Origin: an uncultured Collinsella sp.
GTDB taxonomy: Bacteria; Actinomycetota; Coriobacteriia; Coriobacteriales; Coriobacteriaceae
Assembly: GCA_959600835.1 (NCBI GenBank)
Contig: CAUGNQ010000076.1
Span: 1-6,246, forward strand
Length of the DNA stretch: 6,246 bases
Direction of reading: 5' to 3'
The position numbers were made by a program, and so were the translations under genes. Of this stretch, positions 1-4,645 are shown piece after piece. Numbering within the stretch: the first letter of the stretch is position 1; every line of letters starts with the position of its first letter. The notes under the pieces were generated by a model. That model had not been told where the DNA came from. It saw only the letters and a program-made list of their open reading frames with translations, and ran no database searches.

Positions 1-23
1 TTTATCGCGAGTTCCGCACGAGC

Positions 24-48
24 CGAAGAGCACTTAATGTGCTCTTCG
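24..48. repeat. Perfect 10-bp inverted repeat, possible hairpin
   Basis: Arms CGAAGAGCAC (24-33) and GTGCTCTTCG (39-48) are exact complements around a 5-nt TTAAT loop. Four further pairs (15-18 with 49-52) are possible across a 5-nt bulge. No T-tract follows on either strand, so it is not a canonical intrinsic terminator. It may be the 3' end structure of a gene left of the window, or an operator. Positions 1-200 contain no recognisable gene. Confidence 0.5.
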
Positions 49-177
49 TGCGAGCAGGACTGTAGAGCAGGAAATCTCACTGGCCGCGCCCGGCCCCCTG
101 TGGGCGAGCAAGCGGACGACAAACACATCTGTCCAATAATTCGTCTGAAACACAATGAAAAACCGTTTGATGTGAGT

Positions 178-186
178 TAATATAAA
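178..186 (+). promoter_or_regulatory. Possible -10 region of the ptsH promoter
   Basis: An AT-rich patch contains overlapping -10-like hexamers TAATAT (178-183) and TATAAA (181-186), about 65-70 nt upstream of ptsH. No convincing -35 element lies 16-18 nt upstream: the bases there are A-rich (around 155-163). If used, transcription would start near 190-193 and the 5'UTR would contain the whole 201-230 hairpin. This is a weak call based on hexamer similarity alone. Confidence 0.3.
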
Positions 187-200
187 CAACGTCGTGAATC

Positions 201-230
201 TGACTCCTGCCACATGCATGACAGGGGTTA
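201..230 (+). promoter_or_regulatory. 5'UTR stem-loop ahead of ptsH
   Basis: Left arm TGACTCCTGCCA (201-212) pairs with right arm TGACAGGGGTTA (219-230) over 12 positions. There are two G-T wobbles and one C/A mismatch, and the loop is CATGCA (213-218). The stem ends 10 nt before the Shine-Dalgarno AGGAG (241-245), separated by an A-rich linker. It is not followed by a T-tract, so it is not a terminator. A role in mRNA stability, in keeping the start site open, or as a protein-binding site is inference. Confidence 0.5.
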
Positions 231-251
231 AACACAAAAAAGGAGTCAACT

Positions 252-515
252 ATGGTTTCTGAGAAGGCTACCCTCGTTAATCCTCAGGGTCTGCACATGC
301 GTCCGGCTGGTCTGTTCGCCTCCACCATGGGCAAGTACGCCTGTGACGTGACGGTCGTCACCCCCGAGAAGGAGGTCAACGGCAAGTCCCCGATGGCCCT
401 CATGGCTGCTGGTATCCCCTGCGGCACCGAGGTCGAGGTCAAGTGCGACGGCGCCGACGAGGCCGAGGCTCTGGCTGCTGCCATCGAGCTCATCAAGAGC
501 GGTCTTGGCGAGTAG
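252..515 (+). CDS. ptsH: Phosphocarrier protein HPr
   Basis: HPr is the small cytoplasmic carrier of the PEP:sugar phosphotransferase system. It takes phosphate from Enzyme I on a histidine and passes it to the EIIA domains of sugar transporters. The 87-residue product is full length for the family. The active-site motif GLHMRPA places the phospho-accepting histidine at residue 15 and the conserved arginine at 17, exactly the canonical numbering. The regulatory serine position is present as Ser46 in NGKSPM, but it is followed by proline rather than the usual isoleucine/leucine. The ATG at 252 is preceded by AGGAG (241-245) at 6-nt spacing after an A-rich leader. The gene heads a likely ptsH-ptsI-kinase operon, with a hairpin in its 5'UTR and a terminator-like hairpin 45 nt after its stop. 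Codon choice is highly biased, which fits an abundant protein. Confidence 0.97.
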   Translation: MVSEKATLVNPQGLHMRPAGLFASTMGKYACDVTVVTPEKEVNGKSPMALMAAGIPCGTEVEVKCDGADEAEALAAAIELIKSGLGE

Positions 516-560
516 AACTCAAACGGGTCGCATGTTGAACAACTAAGTTCATATTTGGGG

Positions 561-598
561 GCGCAGTGACCTGTCTTAAGGTAGCTGCGCTCTTTTGT
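561..598 (+). terminator. Intrinsic terminator/attenuator between ptsH and ptsI
   Basis: Left arm GCGCAGTGACCT (561-572) and right arm AGGTAGCTGCGC (579-590) form a 12-position stem with one G/A mismatch and one wobble. The loop is GTCTTA (573-578). Further pairing of the G-run at 557-560 with the start of the T-tract is possible. A T-rich run, TCTTTTGT (591-598), follows directly, as in Rho-independent terminators. Because ptsI begins only 45 nt downstream with no strong promoter visible between, this probably works as a leaky terminator that lowers ptsI relative to ptsH. Confidence 0.72.
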
Positions 599-632
599 CA
601 TGGATATGGCAAAACGCTTTATCACATGACAC

Positions 633-642
633 GGAGAGAGGA
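633..642 (+). promoter_or_regulatory. Compound ribosome binding site of ptsI
   Basis: The purine run GGAGAGAGGA contains two Shine-Dalgarno cores. GGAG (633-636) is 6 nt from the ATG at 643. AGGA (639-642) is 6 nt from the in-frame ATG at 649. Either start, or both, could be used, and the products would differ by only two residues. I annotate the upstream ATG. Confidence 0.6.
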
Positions 643-2352
643 ATGGGAATGTATCAGGGAGTCAACGCTTCCGAGGGCATCGGTATCGGCACCGTCATGG
701 TCGCCGTCGATCCCGACTTGACGTTTGAGCCGCACGAGGTTGCTGATTCGGCAGCAGAGAAGGAGCGCTATCAGACCGCTCTTTCGGTCTTCTGCGAGAA
801 GACCCAGGCTCAGGCCGACCACATGAAGGAGACGGTGGGCGAGGCCGAGGCCGAGATCATGAGCGGACACATTGTCCTGGCTCAGGATCCGGGCATGACC
901 GACGCCATCAACGCCGCCATTGACGGCGGCACCTGCGCCGAGCAGGCGCTCATGGACACCTCGACCATGTTCGAGAACATGTTCCTGTCCATGGACGATG
1001 AGATGTTCCGTCTGCGCGCGGCCGACATCGCCGACATCCGCACCGGTATTCTGGCCGAGCTGCTGGGCAAGGAGGTCGTCGACCTTTCCGTCCTGCCCGA
1101 GAACACCGTCGTTGTCGTGCACGACCTCACGCCGTCCATGACCGCCACGATCGATAAGGCCCACGTTGCCGGTATCGTCACCGAGACTGGTGGCCGCACG
1201 TCGCACTCCGCAATCATTGCGCGCGCCCTCGAGATCCCGGCTGTCCTTTCGGTTTCCAACAGCTGCACCGCACTGCGTAACGGCATGACCGTTGTCGTCG
1301 ACGGTGGCAAGGGTATCGTCGAGGCCGATCCCGATGAGGAGACGCTCGCCGCTTACACTGCCAAGGCCGAGGCTTTCGCTGCCGAGAAGGCGGCTCTCGA
1401 GGCCTTCCGCGGCAAGCCGTCCGTGACTGCCGACGGCATCAAGAAGATTATTGCCTGCAACATCGGCAACCCCGATGACGTGCCCAACGCGCTCGATCAC
1501 GATGCCGAGGCTATCGGCCTGTTCCGTTCCGAGTTCCTGTTCATGGATTCTGCTGAGCTTCCTTCCGAGGAGGAGCAGTTCAACGCCTACCGTAAGGTCG
1601 CCAGCGCGCTCAAGGGCGCTCCGGTCATCATCCGCACGCTCGATGTGGGTGGCGACAAGGAGATTCCGTACCTGCACATGGTCAAGGAAGAGAACCCCTT
1701 CATGGGCTTCCGCGCCGTGCGTTACTGCCTGGCCAACCCCGACCAGTACAAGGTCCAGCTCCGCGCCCTGCTGCGCGCCAGCGCCTTCGGTGACGTCAAG
1801 ATTATGATCCCGCTCGTCACCTGCGTCGAGGAAGTCTTGGCTGTCAAGGAGCTCGTCGAGCAGTGCAAGACCGAGCTGACCGAAGAGGGTCGCAAGTTCA
1901 ACGAGAACATCGAGGTCGGCATCATGGTCGAGACGCCTGCAGCCTCGCTGCTCGCTGACCGCCTGGCCGAGGTCGCCGACTTCTTCTCCATCGGCACCAA
2001 CGACCTGATCGGCTACACCATGTGCGCCGACCGTGGCAACGACACCATCTCCAACCTGTACCAGGTTTACTATCCCGCCGTGCTCCGCTCGCTCAAGAAC
2101 ATCATCGAGAGCGGCGTGAAGGCCGGCATCATGGTTGGTATGTGCGGCGAGGCCGCTGCCGATCCGTTGCTCGAGCCGCTGCTGATCAGCTGGGGCCTGG
2201 AGGAGTTCTCGATGAGCGCTCCGTCCATCCTGCGCGCCCGCAAGACCATCAGCCAGTTGACCAAGGCCGAGTGCGACGAGCTCGCCGAGAAGGCGCTCGC
2301 CTGCAACACCGCTGCCGAGGTCAAGGCACTGCTCGAGTCCGCAGCTCGCTAA
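643..2352 (+). CDS. ptsI: PTS Enzyme I (phosphoenolpyruvate-protein phosphotransferase)
   Basis: Enzyme I is the first cytoplasmic step of the phosphotransferase system. It autophosphorylates a histidine with PEP and hands the phosphate to HPr. From ATG 643 the product is 569 residues, the normal family length. The N-terminal HPr-binding and swivelling domain carries GGRTSHSA, with the active histidine at residue 188 (codon 1204-1206). The C-terminal PEP-binding barrel has Arg295 (GLFRSEF), Arg331 (IIRTLDVGGDK), Glu430 (MVETPA), Asp454 (SIGTND), Arg464 (DRGND) and the catalytic Cys501 (GMCGEA). Each lies one position before its E. coli counterpart, so the enzyme looks complete and active. One oddity is NDLIGYTMC where most family members have NDLTQYTLA. 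A longer reading from a TTG at 595 is unlikely, because it begins inside the terminator T-tract and has no ribosome site. Transcription probably reads through from ptsH. The kinase gene follows after 74 nt. Confidence 0.97.
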   Translation: MGMYQGVNASEGIGIGTVMVAVDPDLTFEPHEVADSAAEKERYQTALSVFCEKTQAQADHMKETVGEAEAEIMSGHIVLAQDPGMTDAINAAIDGGTCAEQALMDTSTMFENMFLSMDDEMFRLRAADIADIRTGILAELLGKEVVDLSVLPENTVVVVHDLTPSMTATIDKAHVAGIVTETGGRTSHSAIIARALEIPAVLSVSNSCTALRNGMTVVVDGGKGIVEADPDEETLAAYTAKAEAFAAEKAALEAFRGKPSVTADGIKKIIACNIGNPDDVPNALDHDAEAIGLFRSEFLFMDSAELPSEEEQFNAYRKVASALKGAPVIIRTLDVGGDKEIPYLHMVKEENPFMGFRAVRYCLANPDQYKVQLRALLRASAFGDVKIMIPLVTCVEEVLAVKELVEQCKTELTEEGRKFNENIEVGIMVETPAASLLADRLAEVADFFSIGTNDLIGYTMCADRGNDTISNLYQVYYPAVLRSLKNIIESGVKAGIMVGMCGEAAADPLLEPLLISWGLEEFSMSAPSILRARKTISQLTKAECDELAEKALACNTAAEVKALLESAAR

Positions 2353-2362
2353 TTTGGTATCA

Positions 2363-2404
2363 GAGGTAACCGCGTGGTTGGAATGGGCCGGCCACGCGGC
2401 CCTC
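2363..2404 (+). repeat. Long stem-loop between ptsI and the first kinase gene
   Basis: CCGCGTGGTTGG (2370-2381) pairs with CCGGCCACGCGG (2388-2399) over 12 positions with two wobbles and a loop of AATGGG. Beyond a small internal loop, GAGG (2363-2366) pairs with CCTC (2401-2404). The structure is very GC-rich but lacks a T-tract (the following bases are ACATATACA), so it is not a standard terminator. A stability, processing or translational role in an operon mRNA is inference. Confidence 0.6.
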
Positions 2405-2426
2405 ACATATACAGGGGGTACTGTAA

Positions 2427-3359
2427 ATGTTCTACACGCTAACCGCTAACCCGGCTGTCGACATGACGGTTTCGAGCTCTCCGCTCGAGCCCGACGAGAA
2501 CGTCCGCACCGGCTCGGCCAGCTACACGGCTAACGGCAAGGGCCTCGACGTGTCCTTCGCCTTTAAGAAGATGGGCGTCGACACCGTCGCGCTCGGTTTC
2601 TTCGCCGGCTTCACGGGCAAGTTCATCGTCGAGGAGGTCATGAACCTGGGTTGCCTCTGCCGCCCGGTCTGGACCGACGGTATCACGCGCATCAACACCT
2701 ACGTCAACGATGGCCAGCACGAGTACGGCATCCTGAACCCCGGTGCTCCGATCACGCCGCAGCACCAGGAGGAGCTCTACAACATCCTGGACACCGCGGG
2801 CGACCTTGAGTGCCTGATCGTCTCCGGCTCCGTGCCTCCCAAAGCTACGCCCGACTTCCTGGCTCAGGTCATGGAGCACGCTCAGGCCCGTGGCGCCGAC
2901 GTCGTCCTGGACCTGTCCTCCGACAAGCTCAAGGAGCTCGCTCACAAGAAGCCGCTGCTCATTAAGCCGAACCATCACGAGATGAAGGCTATCTTCGGCG
3001 TGCCGGTCGACACCGACGACGAGGTCCGCGTTGCCATGAAGCTGGCTCACGAGGCCGGCGTCCAGAACGTGCTGCTCACCCGTGGTAGCCGCGGTGACGC
3101 TTACTTCTCCAACGGCGAGGACATCTGGTATGCCAAGCGTGAGTTCAACATCAAGCTTGTCTCTTCCGTCTGCGCCGGCGACTGCACCCTCGCTGCGTTC
3201 CTGCACAAGTGGTACAGGGATCGCGACAACGTCGAGGAGGCCATGAAGCTCGCTATGGCCACCGGCGCCAACGTTGCTGAGTCCGTCGGCATCGGCGACT
3301 TTGGTCACGTCGACGAGTACAGCAAGCGCGTTGCTGTCCGCAAGCTCGATCGCAAGTAA
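2427..3359 (+). CDS. PfkB-family sugar-phosphate kinase (1-phosphofructokinase-like), copy 1
   Basis: The 310-residue product matches the length and layout of 1-phosphofructokinase/tagatose-6-phosphate kinase enzymes of the PfkB (ribokinase-like) family, which transfer phosphate from ATP to a sugar phosphate in the cytoplasm. The N-terminal TLTANPAVD supplies the substrate aspartate at residue 12. NGKGLDVS (36-43) is the sugar-phosphate-binding segment. SGSVPP (143-148) and KPNHHE (180-185) are family core motifs. The catalytic segment is CAGD, with the base Asp252. Departures from the usual family pattern are NGKG for GGKG, Asp41 where Asn is typical, GSRGD (220-224) in the nucleotide-binding loop in place of a GG(D/E)G-type turn, and CAGD for GAGD. 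ATG 2427 has GGGGG (2414-2418) 8 nt upstream. With only 74 nt from ptsI and no clear promoter, it is probably co-transcribed with ptsHI, so fructose-1-phosphate from PTS uptake is the likeliest substrate. Tagatose-6-phosphate or fructose-6-phosphate cannot be excluded. Confidence 0.88.
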   Translation: MFYTLTANPAVDMTVSSSPLEPDENVRTGSASYTANGKGLDVSFAFKKMGVDTVALGFFAGFTGKFIVEEVMNLGCLCRPVWTDGITRINTYVNDGQHEYGILNPGAPITPQHQEELYNILDTAGDLECLIVSGSVPPKATPDFLAQVMEHAQARGADVVLDLSSDKLKELAHKKPLLIKPNHHEMKAIFGVPVDTDDEVRVAMKLAHEAGVQNVLLTRGSRGDAYFSNGEDIWYAKREFNIKLVSSVCAGDCTLAAFLHKWYRDRDNVEEAMKLAMATGANVAESVGIGDFGHVDEYSKRVAVRKLDRK

Positions 3360-3387
3360 GCGAAACGCGACATATTCGTGCGCATGC

Positions 3388-3419
3388 GGCGCTCCAGTTT
3401 CGGCCGGGGCGCCTTTTTT
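3388..3419 (+). terminator. Intrinsic terminator after the ptsH-ptsI-kinase operon
   Basis: GGCGCTCC (3388-3395) pairs with GGGGCGCC (3406-3413) over 8 bp (one wobble) across a 10-nt loop. Six consecutive T (3414-3419) follow directly. This is a standard Rho-independent terminator 28 nt after the first kinase stop. It separates that gene from its paralogue downstream. Confidence 0.88.
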
Positions 3420-3421
3420 GT

Positions 3422-3435
3422 TCCACCATGGTGGA
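3422..3435. promoter_or_regulatory. 14-bp perfect palindrome, candidate operator
   Basis: TCCACCATGGTGGA is an exact palindrome lying 2 nt after the terminator T-tract and about 75 nt upstream of the -10 box of the second kinase gene. Related half-sites (TTCCAC or its complement) recur at 3461-3466 and 3503-3508. A binding site for a dimeric regulator is plausible but inferred from symmetry and position only. Confidence 0.4.
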
Positions 3436-3508
3436 GAGGTGCCCTGCCGTACTTCATCGCTTCCACACCGTTCACCGAGTTGTTGTAGCCTTTTACCGAA
3501 GCGTGGAA

Positions 3509-3514
3509 TATACT
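3509..3514 (+). promoter_or_regulatory. Promoter -10 box of the second kinase gene
   Basis: TATACT matches the -10 consensus at 5 of 6 positions and lies 34 nt before the start codon. It sits in the only intergenic region that begins with a strong terminator, so a promoter is expected here. The -35 is poor: TTGTAG (3483-3488) would need a 20-nt spacer, which suggests activator dependence or a relaxed -35. The predicted transcription start is near 3521. Confidence 0.5.
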
Positions 3515-3536
3515 TTCATTAACACGTTGCTTCGTG

Positions 3537-3542
3537 AAAGGA
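3537..3542 (+). promoter_or_regulatory. Ribosome binding site fixing the start of the second kinase
   Basis: AAAGGA lies 6 nt before ATG 3549. This supports that start over the in-frame GTG at 3534, which has no Shine-Dalgarno and would add five residues ahead of the conserved family N-terminus MIYTLTANPA. Confidence 0.7.
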
Positions 3543-3548
3543 ACATTC

Positions 3549-4481
3549 ATGATTTACACGCTTACTGCAAATCCCGCCATTGACTACAACATCTCCTGCG
3601 ACGGTCTTGCTGCCAACACCGTCACGCGTACCCGCAACGCCGTCTACACGCCCAACGGTAAGGGCCTCAACGTCTCGTTTACGCTCGACCACTACGATGT
3701 CGACACCACTATCCTGGGCTTCTTCGCAGGCTTCTCGGGTGAGTATATCGTTAAGGGCGCCGAGGCCCTGGGCGTGCCCGTCAAGCCCGTGTGGACTGAC
3801 GGCATCACGCGCGTCAACGTGTTCCTCAATGCCGGCCCCGACACCGAGTACAACATGGTCAACGCCGGTGCCGCCATCAACGAAGCCAACGAGCAGGAGA
3901 TGTTTGAGCTTATCGATTCGCTCGATGACATGACCTGCCTGGTTATCAGCGGCTCGCTGCCCCCCAACACCTCCGAGGGCTTCCTGGCAGAGGTCCTGCG
4001 TCGCGTGAAGGCGAAGGGCGCCGAGTTCGTGCTCGATATCTCGAGCCATCAGCTGGCCGACCTCATTGCTATGGAGCCGTTGCTCATTAAGCCCAACGAC
4101 GACGAGCTGCTCGACATCTTTGGCATTAAGGTGAGCGGTGGCGACGACGAGTCCGTCAAGGGCGCCATGGCCGAGCTGCACGCCAAGGGCGCTAAGAATG
4201 TACTGCTGACGCTCGGCGGCGACGGCGCGTACTTCTCCAACGGCGAGCACATCTGGTTTGCCAACCGCACCTTCGACGTCAAGCTGCTGTCGACCGTCTG
4301 CGCGGGCGACTCCTCGCTGGCCGCCTTCCTTTCCGTGTGGCACGACGCCCCCGAGCGCGTCGAGGATGCCCTGCGCCTCTCGATGGCCACCGGCGCCAAC
4401 GTGGTCGAGTGCCCGGGTCTGGGCGATTTTGCCAAGGTCGATGAGTATCAGAAGGGTATTGCAATCCGTCTGGTTTGCTAG
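3549..4481 (+). CDS. PfkB-family sugar-phosphate kinase (1-phosphofructokinase-like), copy 2
   Basis: This is a 310-residue paralogue of the preceding kinase, the same length and identical at about half of aligned positions (roughly 50 of the first 90 by hand count). Family motifs are NPAID (substrate Asp12), NGKGLNVS (36-43), WTDGITR, SGSLPP, KPNDDE (181-186), TLGGDGAYFSNG in the nucleotide loop, and CAGD with catalytic Asp254. It keeps the usual Asn41 and GGDG turn that copy 1 has altered, so it is the more canonical 1-phosphofructokinase/tagatose-6-phosphate kinase of the pair. It shares the NGKG and CAGD variants with copy 1. The start at 3549 is set by the AAAGGA site and the family N-terminus. 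A terminator upstream and its own -10 box make it a separate transcription unit, so the two kinases are probably regulated differently. The substrate is not provable from sequence; fructose-1-phosphate is favoured by the PTS neighbours. Confidence 0.88.
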   Translation: MIYTLTANPAIDYNISCDGLAANTVTRTRNAVYTPNGKGLNVSFTLDHYDVDTTILGFFAGFSGEYIVKGAEALGVPVKPVWTDGITRVNVFLNAGPDTEYNMVNAGAAINEANEQEMFELIDSLDDMTCLVISGSLPPNTSEGFLAEVLRRVKAKGAEFVLDISSHQLADLIAMEPLLIKPNDDELLDIFGIKVSGGDDESVKGAMAELHAKGAKNVLLTLGGDGAYFSNGEHIWFANRTFDVKLLSTVCAGDSSLAAFLSVWHDAPERVEDALRLSMATGANVVECPGLGDFAKVDEYQKGIAIRLVC

Positions 4482-4514
4482 TTCCGGCACCTTGCCTGAA
4501 TAGTTCAATTATTT

Positions 4515-4548
4515 CGCATCCGTCTTAGACCAGGACGGATGCGTTTTT
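4515..4548 (+). terminator. Intrinsic terminator after the second kinase gene
   Basis: CGCATCCGTC (4515-4524) and GACGGATGCG (4534-4543) are perfect 10-bp complements around a 9-nt loop. TTTTT (4544-4548) then GTTT follow. This is a textbook Rho-independent terminator 34 nt after the kinase stop, isolating cca from the sugar genes. Confidence 0.93.
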
Positions 4549-4585
4549 GTTTATCGGACTTGCGTGTGCAGTGGAGGCTGTTTCT

Positions 4586-4594
4586 TGCTAGACT
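4586..4594 (+). promoter_or_regulatory. Possible extended -10 promoter of cca
   Basis: TGC directly precedes TAGACT (4589-4594), giving an extended -10 arrangement with 4 of 6 consensus bases, about 50 nt before cca. No good -35 lies at 16-18 nt. It overlaps a near-perfect tandem repeat (4582-4604). A promoter is expected between the terminator at 4548 and cca, but this particular assignment is weak. Confidence 0.3.
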
Positions 4595-4645
4595 TCTTGC
4601 AGACGCAATCGATAGCCAATTTGATAGTCGCAGGAGGCCATAGGC

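Noticed and set aside
154..172. A catabolite-responsive (cre-like) operator upstream of ptsH
   Set aside because: Only the AAACGGTT core on the - strand fits. The outer TG and CA positions do not match the consensus.
1..180. An open frame running in from the left edge in frame 1, ending at TAA 178-180
   Set aside because: It uses codons rare in the neighbouring genes (CGA, TTA, AGA, ATA), contains the perfect hairpin and resembles no protein I know. It is more likely noncoding, although a partial upstream gene cannot be formally excluded.
214..231. A five-codon ORF (MHDRG) inside the ptsH leader hairpin, as a possible leader peptide
   Set aside because: It has no Shine-Dalgarno, and there is no downstream terminator/antiterminator pair for it to control.
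595..623. A promoter for ptsI: TTGTCA (595-600), 17 nt, TTTATC (618-623)
   Set aside because: The -10 matches only 3 of 6 positions, and the implied start would leave almost no leader before the Shine-Dalgarno at 633.
622..2406. A 594-codon open frame on the - strand opposite ptsI, with similar long antisense frames opposite both kinases (2439-3308, 3519-4508)
   Set aside because: These are codon-aligned mirror frames that stay open because the sense genes almost never use TTA, CTA or TCA codons. They show no family motifs, and the sense strand encodes complete conserved enzymes.
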